Assembly (NCBI GenBank): GCA_905339275.1 | Contig: CAJPFK010000004.1 | Coordinates: forward strand, 186,001 to 250,000 | Direction: 5' to 3' | Source of the DNA: Methylophilaceae bacterium | Lineage (GTDB): Bacteria; Pseudomonadota; Gammaproteobacteria; Burkholderiales; Methylophilaceae | DNA length: 64,000 nt | Shown here: piece by piece, positions 8,504 to 19,117 of the stretch | Numbering within the stretch: position 1 is the stretch's first letter | How the letters are laid out: the number at the start of each line of letters is the position of its first letter | The notes under the pieces: model-generated | Database searches by the model: none | Told to the model about the DNA's origin: nothing | The model's input: only the letters and a program-made list of their open reading frames with translations | Made by a program: the position numbers and the translations under genes

Positions 8504-8641
8504 GATGCTCTCCTTTTTCATCCGAATAGCCGCAACGTGAAAAATTCGCGTCCTTGCCGGCCTTTAGTCATGGCGGCGCAAGATTATCGATTCCACATCC
8601 GTTGCACATTCATGCGGTCATGGTTTCAAGTGTTGTCGTAT

Positions 8642-10984
8642 TCATAGCCTGGTGCGTTTCAGCAATGCCGAATTCACGATGACGGACAGAGAGCTCAACG
8701 CCATCGCGGCAGCGGCGATAATGGGGTTGAGGAAACCGAATGCCGCGACCGGCACACCGATGATGTTGTAGATGAAGGCCCAGAACAGATTCTGCTTGAT
8801 CTTGCGCATGGTGGCACGCGACAGGCGTATGCTCGCAACCACGTCGCGCACGTCGTTCCTGATGAGGACGATGCCGCCGGTTTCCTTGGCGACATCGGAG
8901 CCGGAGCCCAGGGCGATGCCGATCCCGGCGACCGCCAGCGCGGGCGCGTCGTTAACGCCGTCACCAACCATGGCGACGGCCTTGCCCTGTTTCTGCAAAT
9001 CCTGGATGACTTTTGCCTTGTCGGAGGGCAACACTTCGGCGATGACACGCTCGATGCCTAATTCCCGGGCGATGGCTTCGGCGGTGCGGCGGTTGTCGCC
9101 GGTGAGCATGATAACTTCCACGTTCTCCTTCCTGAGTTCGGCGATGGCCTCCCTGGCCTCGGGCTTGAGCGTGTCGGCGACGGCTACGATGCCTGCCAGC
9201 CTGCCTTCCAACCCGACCAGCATCGCGGTCTTACCCTGGGCTTCCAGTTGCGCCATGATTTCTTCCGCCGGCCCGGGGTCAATGCCTTCCCGCTCGAACA
9301 GCCGGCGGTTGCCGAGAAGCGCAACCCCGCCGTCAACGCTGCCGCGGATGCCATGGCCGGGAATGGCCTCAAAGCCTTCCACCTTCGGCAGCACAAGTCC
9401 GCGCTGTTTCGCGGCACGCACGATCGCTTCGCCGAGGGGATGTTCCGAACCGGCCTCCACCGCGGCGGCGGCGCGCAGGATAGCCTCTTCCGGCTGGCCA
9501 CCGAGGGCAATGATGTCGGTAACATCAGGCTCACCGCGGGTGAGCGTCCCGGTTTTGTCAAACACCACGGTGGTGAGTGTTTCCGCGCGCTCCAGCACTT
9601 CGGCGCCGCGGATCAGGATGCCGGCTTCGGCCCCCTTGCCAACGCCCACCATCAGCGCTGCCGGGGTGGCGATACCCAGCGCGCAGGGGCAGGCAATGAT
9701 CAGCACCGCGATGAAGGCCATCAGGCCCTGCGGGAAGTTGCCCATCAGCGACCAGCCTGCAAAAGCGGCAAACGCGACCAGCACCACCGCGGGCACAAAA
9801 TAGCCGGCTACCTGGTCGGCGAGGCGCTGAATGGGTGCGCTGGAGGCCTGTGCCTCTTCCACCAGTTTGATGATTTGCGCGAGTGCGGTCTCCGCGCCGA
9901 CCCGCGTCGTTCTGAAGCGGAACAGGCCGGTGCGATTGAGCGTTCCGCCGATCACCGCGCTGCCCGCCATCTTTTCCACCGGCATCGACTCACCGGTGAG
10001 CATCGACTCGTCTACCGAGGAACTGCCCTCCAGCACCAGGCCGTCTGCGGGAATTTTCTCGCCGGGGCGCACCACGATGACTTCATCCGCCATCACGCTC
10101 TCAGCGGGCACCTCCATCTCCTGGCCGTCGCGGATGACATGCGCCGTCGCGGGCTTGAGGTCGAGGAGCTTGCGCACCGCTGCCGAGGAGCGTTTTTTGA
10201 TGATCTCCTCCATGTACTTGCCGAGCAGCACGAAGGCGATGATAACCGCCGACACTTCAAAGTACGATTGCCGTTCATCCACCGCTACAGGCAGCGCTTC
10301 GGGGAAGAACACCACCACCACGCTGTAGAAGTACGCGACCGAGGTACCGAGCGCAATCAGAAAATCCATGTTGATATTGCGGGTGCGGAGCGCGTTCCAC
10401 GCGCCCTTGTAAAAGCCCCATCCGCCGATGAATTGCACCGGCGTGACCAGGATCATCATCCATATTCCCCAGGTGAACCACGGCAACGCGTCGACCGGCA
10501 CCCAGCTCAACGTCATTGCGCCGCCGGCGAGCCCGAGGAATACCGCGGCACGCATGATGGCCAGCACCAGCACGCCGGACATTGCGATCATGACGCGGGT
10601 GCGCATGGACTTTAATTCCTGCTCGGGTGATTCGAAAGTGCGCTGGCAGCCTGTGCTGCAAAAATAGTAGGCGCGGCCGGCGCGTTCAGTCCTGAGCGCC
10701 GTGGCCTTGTCCACCATCATGCCGCAGATCGGGTCTTTTGCTTTTTCTCCGGCGGTTTCCCTGCCGGTTTTCGAGGCCTTTGTTCCGGCCATGCCATGGG
10801 CATGATCGTGGCCGTGGGGCTCCCCGGCAGCCATCTCGCTGTTCCCCGTATATTTACCCGGATCGGCCTCGAACTCATGCCGGCATTTGGATGAGCAGAA
10901 ATAATATGTCCTGCTCGAATGCACGACGCTACCCGCCGCCGATTTCTCATCCACTGTCATGCCGCATACCGGATCAATAGCCAT
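8642..10984 (-). CDS. copA: Copper-translocating P1B-type ATPase with two N-terminal YHS domains
   Basis: The 780-residue pump lacks the usual HMA domain. It has two YHS domains (DPVCGM near residue 4 and DPICGM near 85, each followed by YYFCS) joined by a His-rich linker (HGHDHAHG). The ATPase core is complete: TGES actuator, CPCALG in the membrane, DKTGTLT phosphorylation site, SEHPLG and [10 protein letters not shown]. The YN and MALSSLSV motifs in the last helices mark Cu(I)/Ag(I) specificity. It exports Cu(I) from the cytoplasm to the periplasm, where the Cus pump encoded upstream can take it over. The start has AAAGGAA upstream. Confidence 0.93.
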   Translation of the reverse strand: MAIDPVCGMTVDEKSAAGSVVHSSRTYYFCSSKCRHEFEADPGKYTGNSEMAAGEPHGHDHAHGMAGTKASKTGRETAGEKAKDPICGMMVDKATALRTERAGRAYYFCSTGCQRTFESPEQELKSMRTRVMIAMSGVLVLAIMRAAVFLGLAGGAMTLSWVPVDALPWFTWGIWMMILVTPVQFIGGWGFYKGAWNALRTRNINMDFLIALGTSVAYFYSVVVVFFPEALPVAVDERQSYFEVSAVIIAFVLLGKYMEEIIKKRSSAAVRKLLDLKPATAHVIRDGQEMEVPAESVMADEVIVVRPGEKIPADGLVLEGSSSVDESMLTGESMPVEKMAGSAVIGGTLNRTGLFRFRTTRVGAETALAQIIKLVEEAQASSAPIQRLADQVAGYFVPAVVLVAFAAFAGWSLMGNFPQGLMAFIAVLIIACPCALGIATPAALMVGVGKGAEAGILIRGAEVLERAETLTTVVFDKTGTLTRGEPDVTDIIALGGQPEEAILRAAAAVEAGSEHPLGEAIVRAAKQRGLVLPKVEGFEAIPGHGIRGSVDGGVALLGNRRLFEREGIDPGPAEEIMAQLEAQGKTAMLVGLEGRLAGIVAVADTLKPEAREAIAELRKENVEVIMLTGDNRRTAEAIARELGIERVIAEVLPSDKAKVIQDLQKQGKAVAMVGDGVNDAPALAVAGIGIALGSGSDVAKETGGIVLIRNDVRDVVASIRLSRATMRKIKQNLFWAFIYNIIGVPVAAFGFLNPIIAAAAMALSSLSVIVNSALLKRTRL

Positions 10985-11147
10985 GATGGTTCCTTTCGTT
11001 ATTTATGTCGCTTGCCGTGAGTCGTAGCCTTGCTTTTTCATGTCAGGTTTCAGTCATGGTCTTTCCCGTTGCGTGCGGGCAAATTATTAGGCCTTGCACC
11101 CATTCCGCCGCGTGAGGCCGGCCATGTGCGCGGACCGCAGCCGCATC

Positions 11148-12842
11148 TCACCGGCTGTAAGCTTCCGTTGCATAGCGGAGCATCATGCGATGGCTGTTGA
11201 AATATGACGCGTTCTTGCTGATCGCCCCCTTCATCACCTTGATCCATCCGCTGCGGTCCTCATTGAAATAAAGCGGCAGCAGTACCTGCTCGAGCTTGTC
11301 GTAAAGCAGGCGAGCGTTATCATTGGGCATTCCCGCCAGGTTGCCGATCGCCCAGCCGGTCACGCCCTCGATGCACCCTTCAATCCACCAGCCATCGAGC
11401 ACCGAGAGGTTGGGCACACCGTTGAACGCGGCCTTCATGCCGCTGGTGCCGGAAGCTTCAAGCGGCGGCAGCGGCGTATTGAGCCACACGTCCACGCCTG
11501 AGGTCAGCAGTTGTGCGAGCGCCATGTCGTAGTCGGGCAGATAGACGACCGGAACCGTGCCGGACAGGGTGCGGGCATGCGCATGCAACTGCTCGATCAA
11601 CTGCTTGCCGTGTTCATCGCGCGGATGCGCCTTGCCGGCGAGCACGATCTGGAACGGGTGGCTGCGTGCGATCTCCTGCAACCGTTCGAGGTCGGAAAAC
11701 AGGAGATCCGGGCGTTTGTATGCGGTCATGCGCCGCGCGAAACCCAGTATCGGGATATCCGGCTGTAGCGACACCCCGGTGAGCGCCTGCACTTTCTCGA
11801 TGAGATGCTGTTTCGCCTGGACGTGCGCCTCCCAGATCGCGGTTTCGGGGATGCAGCAGTCAGCACGCATCAGCAACTGGGGCTCATGGCACCAGCCCGG
11901 CAGGTAATGGTCATAAAGCTGGCGGAAACCTTCGGTCGCCCAGGTGAACGGGTGCACGCCATTGGTGATGGCATGCACCAGGTAACCGGGAAACATCGCA
12001 TTCGACACCTCGGCATGTTTTTTGGCGACGCCGTTGACATATTCGCTCAGGTTCAGCGCCAGCCGCGTCATGTTCAGGCTGTCCTCGCCCGCCAGGCGCT
12101 TGATGGTTTCGATGTCGAAGCCGTTGTCGAGCACTCGCCGCACCAGGTCGTAGGGAAAGCGGTCATGCCCGGCTTCGATCGGGGTGTGTGTGGTAAAGCT
12201 GCAGAGGTCGCGCACCCTGGGGACGTCATAAGGCGACTCTCCCTGCCTGACATCTTCGGCAGGGTAGGCGTACCGGCGCAGCAACTCCAGCCCAAGCAGT
12301 GCGGAGTGTCCTTCGTTCATGTGATAGTGGCGAACGGTAAACCCGAGTGCCTGCAGCAATCGTACGCCGCCGATCCCGAGTACGATTTCCTGCTTGAGCC
12401 GATAGGTTTCGTCGCCGCCGTACAAATAATGCGTAATTTCACGGTCGCCGGGCTGGTTCTCGTCGAGGTCGGTATCGAGCAGCAGCACCGGCTGGCGTCC
12501 GCCCATATGGCCCTCGATCACGTATAACCAGGCACCGACCCATACGGTGCGCCCATCGATTGGCACTGCAATCTTGGCGTCGAGCGCATGCGCCCAGTGC
12601 TGGATTTCCCAGAAAGCCGCCTGTTCGACCTGCCGGCCCTGATTGTCGATCTGCTGGTGAAAATAGCCGGCACGGCTCACCAGGCTTACCGCCACCATCG
12701 GCAGCTTGAGATCGACCGCAGACCGCACCGTATCGCCGGCAAGTATGCCGAGCCCGCCGGCGTAGGTGTGGATTTCGTTGCGCAGCGCAATCTCCATGGA
12801 GAAATATGCAACGCGAGGTACATGGGTGAATTCGTCCAGCAT
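11148..12842 (-). CDS. glgP: Alpha-glucan (glycogen/maltodextrin) phosphorylase, short GT35 form
   Basis: The 564-residue protein belongs to the short phosphorylases of the Thermotoga/archaeal type. It has the substrate-channel motif HMNEGHSAL, the motif FTTHTPIEAGHDRF and the PLP-site region LEASGTSGMKAAFNGV with the cofactor Lys. It releases glucose-1-phosphate from glucan. The ATG at 12842 has GAGAGG seven bases before it, better than an ATG-less extension to 12893. No other glycogen gene is near. It stands inside a copper-resistance cluster, an association I have seen for this short form but cannot explain biochemically. Confidence 0.88.
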   Translation of the reverse strand: MLDEFTHVPRVAYFSMEIALRNEIHTYAGGLGILAGDTVRSAVDLKLPMVAVSLVSRAGYFHQQIDNQGRQVEQAAFWEIQHWAHALDAKIAVPIDGRTVWVGAWLYVIEGHMGGRQPVLLLDTDLDENQPGDREITHYLYGGDETYRLKQEIVLGIGGVRLLQALGFTVRHYHMNEGHSALLGLELLRRYAYPAEDVRQGESPYDVPRVRDLCSFTTHTPIEAGHDRFPYDLVRRVLDNGFDIETIKRLAGEDSLNMTRLALNLSEYVNGVAKKHAEVSNAMFPGYLVHAITNGVHPFTWATEGFRQLYDHYLPGWCHEPQLLMRADCCIPETAIWEAHVQAKQHLIEKVQALTGVSLQPDIPILGFARRMTAYKRPDLLFSDLERLQEIARSHPFQIVLAGKAHPRDEHGKQLIEQLHAHARTLSGTVPVVYLPDYDMALAQLLTSGVDVWLNTPLPPLEASGTSGMKAAFNGVPNLSVLDGWWIEGCIEGVTGWAIGNLAGMPNDNARLLYDKLEQVLLPLYFNEDRSGWIKVMKGAISKNASYFNSHRMMLRYATEAYSR

Positions 12843-12988
12843 GATTTGCCTCTCAATTAGTGTTACAGATAAGCCGGTCCCGGCATTTGCCATTACATTG
12901 ACTCATCAATTCCAGCCTGCCCATTTCAGAATAAAAAGCACCTCTTCCGCTATCTCGAACAGGTAACCGGAAGTCGTGATGGGTGGAG

Positions 12989-13420
12989 TCATTCAACCGA
13001 AAACACCGTAGGGGATTCTCCCGCCCCGGGTATGCGGTAAACCGTCAACGTGCCCTTCTCCATTTCGCCCATCCCCGGCGAATTCATCGGCATGCCGGGT
13101 ACGCTGATGCCGGCGATGGCAGGCTTTTCCCTGAGCAGTTTGTTGATCGCGCTGACCGGCACGTGGCCCTCGACCACGTAACCGTTGACCAGCGCGGTAT
13201 GGCAACTGGCCACGCGCGTCACGCCGTAACGTTTCTTGATGGCGCTCATGTCATCCTGATCGACCGCTTTGACCGTGAAGCCGTTATCTTTCAGGTAATC
13301 GACATATTTCGCGCAGCAGCCGCAAGCCGGGCTCTTGTAAACGGTGACCGCCGGGCCGGCAAGCGCAACAGCCGTATTCGACGCCAGCATCATGGCAAAA
13401 ACCAGTGTCCATAACCGCAT
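12989..13420 (-). CDS. DUF411 periplasmic metal-binding protein
   Basis: This 143-residue protein has an N-terminal signal peptide (LVFAMMLASNTAVALAG) and a thioredoxin-like start VTVYKSPACGCCAKYVDYL, with CGCC as the likely Cu(I) site. Further conserved DUF411 parts are VASCHTALVNGYVVEGHVP and a Met-rich PGMPMNSPGM. DUF411 proteins are widespread in copper and silver resistance operons. The gene has a good ribosome-binding site (AAGGAGAG) and is 19 bases from the DUF2231 gene, in the same direction. Confidence 0.86.
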   Translation of the reverse strand: MRLWTLVFAMMLASNTAVALAGPAVTVYKSPACGCCAKYVDYLKDNGFTVKAVDQDDMSAIKKRYGVTRVASCHTALVNGYVVEGHVPVSAINKLLREKPAIAGISVPGMPMNSPGMGEMEKGTLTVYRIPGAGESPTVFSVE

Positions 13421-13439
13421 GATTCTCTCCTTGTCTTAA

Positions 13440-14027
13440 TCAATGACTGTGTGCATCGTGGGAATGGTTACGGGATTGTTCCTGCGCGTTATCTTCCCGC
13501 GGCATGGCGTCGGTGTGTGCTCCGTCATCCATAAAGGAAGCATGCCCGTGCCCCGTTATCCGGCCATGTTCCGCAGCCGGCAGCGACATGACCCCCAGCC
13601 CGTGGCGATACACCAGTTCTCCACCATGCCATGCCGTAGCGGCAACCATGCCCCAGGCGACGATGACGGCACCCGTAAACCACCGCGCAGGCACCGTATC
13701 CACCTTGCTGCGCCAGGCATCCCAGCCGGCCAATAGCGCCAGTGCCGCTACCGTAGCCAATGCCCAGTTGCGATGGACCAGCATGGCGGCATGGCTGGCT
13801 TCGTCGTGATTCACGCTGTTGAATGCCAGCCAGCCGAAAAAGGCGGCTGGCAGCGCTGCCAGAGCGCCCAGCCATAGCGTGGTATGGGCGAGAATGGCGC
13901 AATGCACGGCGCAAGCGTGTTTACCTCGCATGACGATTGCCGCCGCATGGATGAAAGCCGATACGCTAATCAGCGCAATCGGAAAATGCACCAGCAAGGG
14001 GTGCAGGTCAGGGATGATTTCAGGCAC
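13440..14027 (-). CDS. DUF2231 polytopic membrane protein with His-rich tail
   Basis: The 195-residue product opens with the DUF2231 signature DLHPLLVHFPIALI, has about four membrane helices and ends in a His/Asp-rich tail (SRNHSHDAHSH) that could bind metal. The GTG start has GGAG eight bases upstream. Family members may be redox or metal-associated membrane proteins, but their function is not established. It lies between the DUF411 and hemerythrin genes of the copper cluster. Confidence 0.78.
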   Translation of the reverse strand: MPEIIPDLHPLLVHFPIALISVSAFIHAAAIVMRGKHACAVHCAILAHTTLWLGALAALPAAFFGWLAFNSVNHDEASHAAMLVHRNWALATVAALALLAGWDAWRSKVDTVPARWFTGAVIVAWGMVAATAWHGGELVYRHGLGVMSLPAAEHGRITGHGHASFMDDGAHTDAMPREDNAQEQSRNHSHDAHSH

Positions 14028-14105
14028 TGCTTATCTCCGTTCTCTCATAAAGAGATTTAAAAATATTGTCTGCATCTGCTTTCCCGCTCGTGCCTGGCCT
14101 GTCAC

Positions 14106-14570
14106 TTATTCCTTACCGCTGTGCGGCCGGGAGATGAAAGGGTCGTCGAAAGTGCGGGTGTGCTCACCAAACAATTCCGCAACCCGGTAATGGAACTCCC
14201 GGATCGCTACGGCCGTATGGCCCTGCTTGCTCATGGCCAGCAACTCCTGCATCAGGCTTTCCATTTCCTTCAACAGTCTGGCGTGTTCTTTCTGGTGCAG
14301 GCGGAAATATTCATTGGAATCCTGGGTGCGGGAAGCGCCAGCCATGATCTTCTCCTCGTTCCTGAAATGCTGGATGACAAAATCGAGAAAATCATAGGCA
14401 AAGGAATTCAGCCGTCCCTGGCAGGAAGCGATTTTTTCCCTGCCGCAGCCCTGGCAATCCTTCACGCTGCCAAAATTGCAACAGGCCTCGCGCAGGTCCT
14501 GCAAAAGCTGATCCAGGCGCGCATGCTCATCCTCGATCAGCCGGTGCTCGATTGCCGATAGCTTTCTCAT
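14106..14570 (-). CDS. Hemerythrin-like HHE-domain protein with Cys-rich insert
   Basis: A 154-residue four-helix protein with the di-iron ligand pattern: His in IEDEHARLD, His and Glu in IQHFRNEEKIM, His residues in RLHQKEHARLL and His in EFHYRVAELFGEHTRTFDDPF (ends EFHYR and TFDDPF). Between helices 1 and 2 there is a Cys-rich stretch (CCNFGSVKDCQGCGREKIASC, ends CCNF and ASC) that ordinary bacteriohemerythrins lack and that could bind copper or iron-sulfur. It probably binds oxygen or iron. It lies directly downstream of cusA. Confidence 0.78.
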   Translation of the reverse strand: MRKLSAIEHRLIEDEHARLDQLLQDLREACCNFGSVKDCQGCGREKIASCQGRLNSFAYDFLDFVIQHFRNEEKIMAGASRTQDSNEYFRLHQKEHARLLKEMESLMQELLAMSKQGHTAVAIREFHYRVAELFGEHTRTFDDPFISRPHSGKE

Positions 14571-14643
14571 GCCCCGGCCCGTTTCCTGCCCGGCCCTTGC
14601 CGGTTTGCAAGCATGAGAAATTTTCTCCGATAACGGTAGCCAC

Positions 14644-17600
14644 TCATTTCGTTCTTCCTTTTTGAAGGTTCCACTCCTTGATCAGCGCATAAACGGCCGG
14701 GATGACGATCAGTGTCAACACGGTGGAAGACACCATACCACCTACCATGGGGGCTGCAATGCGCCGCATCACCTCCGAGCCGACCCCGCTGCTCCACATG
14801 ATGGGCAGCAGGCCAGCCATGATGGCCACCACGGTCATCATCTTGGGGCGCACGCGCTCCACCGCGCCTTCCATGACTGCTGTGTAAAGATCGGCCACGG
14901 TGAACGGTTTGCCATCAGCCGCTCGCTGCCTCTTGAGTGCCTGATAGGCATGGTCGAGGTAGATCAGCATGATGACGCCGGTCTCTGCCGCCACGCCGGC
15001 CAGCGCGATGAAGCCGACCGCCACCGCTACGCTCATGTTGTAGCCAAGCCAGTACATCAGCCAGACGCCGCCCACCAGTGAAAAGGGGACTGACAGCATG
15101 ACGATAAGGGTTTCGGTCAGCCGCCTGAAATTGAGATAAAGCAGCATGAAGATAATGGCGAGCGTCAACGGCACCACGAATTTGAGCCGTTCCTTGGCGC
15201 GCTCCATGTACTCGAACTGGCCGCTCCAGGTCACGTAATAGCCGGGCTGGAACCCGACCTGCTCGCGCACGGCCTTCTGCGCATCGGCCACGTAGCTGCC
15301 AATGTCGCGGCCGCGGATATCGACGAAGATATAGGCGGAGAGCAGCGCGTTTTCCGTCCGGATGCCGGGCGGGCCTTTTTCCAGGTAAACGCGCGCCAGT
15401 TGGCCGAGCGGGATCAGCACGCCGTCCCTGACCGGCACAAGTACCTGGCGGGCGATGCTGTCCGGGTCGGAACGTAGTTCGCGCGGGTAGCGCGAAATCA
15501 CGCCGAAGCGCTCGCGGCCTTCCACGGTGGTCGTGATCATTTCGCCGCCGAGCGCGCTGCCGATGACGTCCTGCAGGTCGCCGACCGCCAGCCCGTAGCG
15601 TGCCAATGCCTGCCGGTCAGGTTCGATATTGAGGTAATAACCGCCCGTGATGCGCTCCGCATAGGCGCTGGTTGTTCCCGGCACGTTCTTGACCACCGTC
15701 TCGATCTCCCTGGCGAGCTTCTCCATTTCGCCTAGATCCTTGCCGAACACCTTGATTCCGATGGGCGTGCGGATGCCGGTGGAGAGCATGTCGGTGCGCG
15801 CCTTGATCGGCATGGTCCAGGCGTTGCTCACTCCCGGTATCTGAACCGCCTGATCCAGCTCGGCGATCAGCTTGTCGATGGTCATCCCGGCGCGCCATTC
15901 CGATTCCGGCTTCAGGTTGATGATCGTCTCGAACATCTCCAGCGGCGCCGGGTCGGTTGCGGTATTGGCGCGGCCAGCCTTGCCGAACACCGAAGCCACC
16001 TCGGGGAAGCGCTTGATAATCCTGTTCTGGGTCTGCATGGTTTCTGCCGCCTTGGTGACGGACATGCCTGGCAGGCTGGCCGGCATGTAGAGCAGCGTGC
16101 CTTCGTTGAGCGTCGGCATGAATTCGCTGCCGAGTCTGGTCAGCGGATAGACGGATACGCCCAGCGCCAGCAATGCGATCAGGATGGTGGTCTTCTTCCA
16201 GCACATCACCCAGGCGATAACGGGCCGGTACAGCCGGATCAGCAGGCGGTTCACCGGGTTCCTGTGCTCCGGCATTATCCTGCCGCGCACGAACAGCAGC
16301 ATCAGTACCGGCACCAGCGTTATTGAGAGCAGCGCGGCGCCCGCCATCGAGAAGGTCTTGGTATAGGCCAGCGGCTGGAACAGGCGGCCTTCCTGCGCTT
16401 CAAGCGTGAAGACCGGCAGGAAGGAGACGGTAATGATAAGCAGCGAAAAGAACAGCGCCGGGCCGACTTCACGGCAGGCATCGATGATCAGCTGGACACG
16501 GCGCGCGTCCGGCGGTGCCCGCTCGATGTGCTTGTGCGTGTTCTCGATCATGACGATGGCAGCGTCCACCATGGCGCCGATAGCGATGGCAATGCCGCCC
16601 AGGCTCATGATGTTGGAATTGAGCCCCAGCCAGCGCATCAGGATGAAGGCGATCAATACCCCCACTGGCAGCATCAGGATGGCGACCAGCGCGCTGCGTA
16701 CATGCAACAGGAACAGCACACACACCAGTGCGACGACAATGCTTTCCTCGAACAGTGTCGTTTTGAGGTTGGCGATGGCGCGGTGAATCAGGCCGGAGCG
16801 GTCGTACACCGTCTCCACCGTAACGCCTTCCGGTAGGCCAGGCGCAATCTCGGCAAGCTTTTCCCTGATATTGTGGATGACATCGAGCGTATTCTGCCCA
16901 TAACGCGCAATGCCGATCCCCGCCACCACTTCGCCTTCGCCGTTCAATTCGGCAAGGCCGCGCCGTTCGTCCGGCCCCAGTTCGACCCTGGCCACGTCGC
17001 GCAGCAAGACCGGCGTCCCCTTGTCGGCCTTGACCACAAGCATTTCCAGATCATTGATGCCCCGAAGGTAGCCCTTGCCGCGCACCATGTATTCGGTTTC
17101 TGCCATTTCGACAACGCGACCACCGACATCACGGTTGCTGTCGCGGATCACCTGTGTGATGCGGGCGGGCGAAACGCCGTAAGCCTGCAGTTTGCGCGGA
17201 TCGAGCACCACCTGGTATTGCTTGACGAAACCGCCCACGCTGGCAATTTCCGCCACACCATGCGCCTTGGTCAACTGATAGCGCAAATACCAGTCCTGGA
17301 TCGCGCGCAGTTCCTCTAGGGAACGGTTCTTTGCCAGCACCGCATACTGGTACACCCAGCCTACGCCAGTGGCGTCCGGCCCCAGGGTCGGCGTGATGCC
17401 GCGCGGCAGGGTCCCGCTGACCGAGTTCAGGTATTCCAGCACGCGCGAGCGTGCCCAGTAGATGTCGGTGCCGTCCTCGAAAATGATATAGACGAAACTG
17501 GCCCCGAAGAACGAAAAGCCGCGCACCACCCTGGATTTGGGTACCGACAGCATGGCGGTAGTGAGCGGGTAGGTGACCTGGTCTTCCACCACCTGCGGTG

Positions 17601-17769
17601 CCTGGCCGGGGTATTCGGTGTAAACGATGACCTGCACGTCGGACAGGTCGGGAATGGCATCCAGCGGTGTCCTGATAAGCGCATGGATGCCGGCGCCGAC
17701 GATGAACAGGGTTGCCAGCAATACCAGAAAAACATTGCGAACCGACCATTCGATGATGCGTGCCAGCAT
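14644..17769 (-). CDS. cusA: Cu(I)/Ag(I) efflux RND transporter CusA
   Basis: The 1,041-residue inner-membrane pump of the tripartite Cus system matches E. coli CusA in length. The three methionines that relay Cu(I) through the periplasmic cleft are all present: LLYMPA, PLEMFE and TDMLSTG. The proton-relay helix reads GAMVDAAIVMIEN. I start at the ATG at 17769 (MLARIIEWSVRN), one base after the cusB stop and eight bases behind AGGGA. Further in-frame codons upstream encode a low-complexity extension inside cusB and are not credible. Order cusC-cusB-cusA, overlapping. Confidence 0.95.
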   Translation of the reverse strand: MLARIIEWSVRNVFLVLLATLFIVGAGIHALIRTPLDAIPDLSDVQVIVYTEYPGQAPQVVEDQVTYPLTTAMLSVPKSRVVRGFSFFGASFVYIIFEDGTDIYWARSRVLEYLNSVSGTLPRGITPTLGPDATGVGWVYQYAVLAKNRSLEELRAIQDWYLRYQLTKAHGVAEIASVGGFVKQYQVVLDPRKLQAYGVSPARITQVIRDSNRDVGGRVVEMAETEYMVRGKGYLRGINDLEMLVVKADKGTPVLLRDVARVELGPDERRGLAELNGEGEVVAGIGIARYGQNTLDVIHNIREKLAEIAPGLPEGVTVETVYDRSGLIHRAIANLKTTLFEESIVVALVCVLFLLHVRSALVAILMLPVGVLIAFILMRWLGLNSNIMSLGGIAIAIGAMVDAAIVMIENTHKHIERAPPDARRVQLIIDACREVGPALFFSLLIITVSFLPVFTLEAQEGRLFQPLAYTKTFSMAGAALLSITLVPVLMLLFVRGRIMPEHRNPVNRLLIRLYRPVIAWVMCWKKTTILIALLALGVSVYPLTRLGSEFMPTLNEGTLLYMPASLPGMSVTKAAETMQTQNRIIKRFPEVASVFGKAGRANTATDPAPLEMFETIINLKPESEWRAGMTIDKLIAELDQAVQIPGVSNAWTMPIKARTDMLSTGIRTPIGIKVFGKDLGEMEKLAREIETVVKNVPGTTSAYAERITGGYYLNIEPDRQALARYGLAVGDLQDVIGSALGGEMITTTVEGRERFGVISRYPRELRSDPDSIARQVLVPVRDGVLIPLGQLARVYLEKGPPGIRTENALLSAYIFVDIRGRDIGSYVADAQKAVREQVGFQPGYYVTWSGQFEYMERAKERLKFVVPLTLAIIFMLLYLNFRRLTETLIVMLSVPFSLVGGVWLMYWLGYNMSVAVAVGFIALAGVAAETGVIMLIYLDHAYQALKRQRAADGKPFTVADLYTAVMEGAVERVRPKMMTVVAIMAGLLPIMWSSGVGSEVMRRIAAPMVGGMVSSTVLTLIVIPAVYALIKEWNLQKGRTK

Positions 17770-17770
17770 A

Positions 17771-19117
17771 TCAGTGTCCCTCATGGCCGGTAGCCGGTTC
17801 CGGAACAGGGTCGCTGCCAGCAGGCGTGGCTGCGCCATGCCCGCCATGCCCGCCATGCGTGCCAAAGCTGCCCAGGGCCGCTTTCAGGTTGCTTTCCGCG
17901 TCGATCAGGAAATTGGCGCGCACCACCACGTTTTCGCCTTCGCTAACGCCTTCCAGCACCTCGATATAGCCGTCGCTGCGCGTGCCAAGCCTGACCTCGC
18001 GCGGCTCGAACAAACCCTCGGCGTGCTGCACCAGAACCACCTGGCGCGTGCCGCTGTCGATCACGGCAGAATCCGGCACCGCCAATGTCCTGGCCTTGCC
18101 GTCATCCGCAATCAGTTGCACGCTGGCATACATGTCGGGCTTGAGCATGCCGCCGGGGTTGGCCAGATCCACCCGTACCGGCACGGTGCGGGTTTCCGGC
18201 GAAAGCGTCGGGTACACATAGGCCACCTTGCCACTGAACTCGCGACCGGGATAGGCATCGACGCTGATGCTGACCTTCTGCCCGACGCGCACGTGGGCCA
18301 TATCCTGCTCGAACACTTCCGCGATCAGCCACAATCGTGACAGGTCGCCGATCTGGTAAAGCGGCTCACCCGGCATGAAACGCATGCCCTGTATGGCCGT
18401 TTTTTCCAGGACCACGCCATTGGCGGGTGAATACAGGGTGAGCGTGCGGGTGGCCTTGCCTTCATTTCTCAGGCGTTGCAGCTCACTGTCAGAAATACCC
18501 CAGTTGCGCAGACGCTTCAGCGCGCCTTCCATCAAACGATCTACCCCCGCCTGCGATTCCTCGGTGCCGCCTTTCAGCGCCTGGCTGCCCTGCCAGGCGA
18601 TCAGGTACTCCTCCTGCGCCGACACCAGCTCAGGGCTATAAACCTGCATCAGCGGCTGCCCGCGCCTTACCGGCTGGCTGGTGGCGTTGACGTAGAGTTT
18701 CTCGATATAACCCGCGAACCTGGTGGTCACCGTATGCAGAAGCCGCTCATCCACCTGGAACCTGCCCACCGCACTCACCGTTCTGGCCATTTCGCGCAAG
18801 GTTGCAGGCTCGCTCCTCACACCCAGCTTCTGCACTTTGTCGAGACTGATTTTGAGCTGGCCGGAGGCCGCTTCCTCATCTGCATAAACCGGGATATAGT
18901 CCATCCCCATCGAATCCTGTTTCGGCGCCGGTGACGTGTCCGCCAGGCCCATCGGGTTGCGGTAGTAGAGAATCTTGCGTTTGGCCGGCACGGAGGTAAC
19001 GGTCGATATGTCGGCCGATGGCTGCCTGCTGTGTTGCGCCCCCCACCAGTAGCCAGCCCAACTGGCAACCGCCATGCCGATCAACGCCAGCACAACCAGG
19101 ATTACCGAACGTTTCAT
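17771..19117 (-). CDS. cusB: Cus efflux periplasmic adaptor (membrane fusion protein) CusB
   Basis: The 448-residue adaptor has an N-terminal membrane anchor (residues 5-26), then the heavy-metal-binding motif YYRNPMG...SMGMDYIPVY at about 52-80, which is the Cu(I)-accepting Met cluster. Barrel-sandwich (IEKLYV, GQPLMQVYSPEL) and beta-barrel parts follow. The C-terminus is rich in Gly and His (THGGHGGHG, ATGHEGH), an extra metal-binding tail. It links CusA to the outer-membrane channel and receives copper from CusF. It overlaps cusC by 4 bases. Confidence 0.93.
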   Translation of the reverse strand: MKRSVILVVLALIGMAVASWAGYWWGAQHSRQPSADISTVTSVPAKRKILYYRNPMGLADTSPAPKQDSMGMDYIPVYADEEAASGQLKISLDKVQKLGVRSEPATLREMARTVSAVGRFQVDERLLHTVTTRFAGYIEKLYVNATSQPVRRGQPLMQVYSPELVSAQEEYLIAWQGSQALKGGTEESQAGVDRLMEGALKRLRNWGISDSELQRLRNEGKATRTLTLYSPANGVVLEKTAIQGMRFMPGEPLYQIGDLSRLWLIAEVFEQDMAHVRVGQKVSISVDAYPGREFSGKVAYVYPTLSPETRTVPVRVDLANPGGMLKPDMYASVQLIADDGKARTLAVPDSAVIDSGTRQVVLVQHAEGLFEPREVRLGTRSDGYIEVLEGVSEGENVVVRANFLIDAESNLKAALGSFGTHGGHGGHGAATPAGSDPVPEPATGHEGH

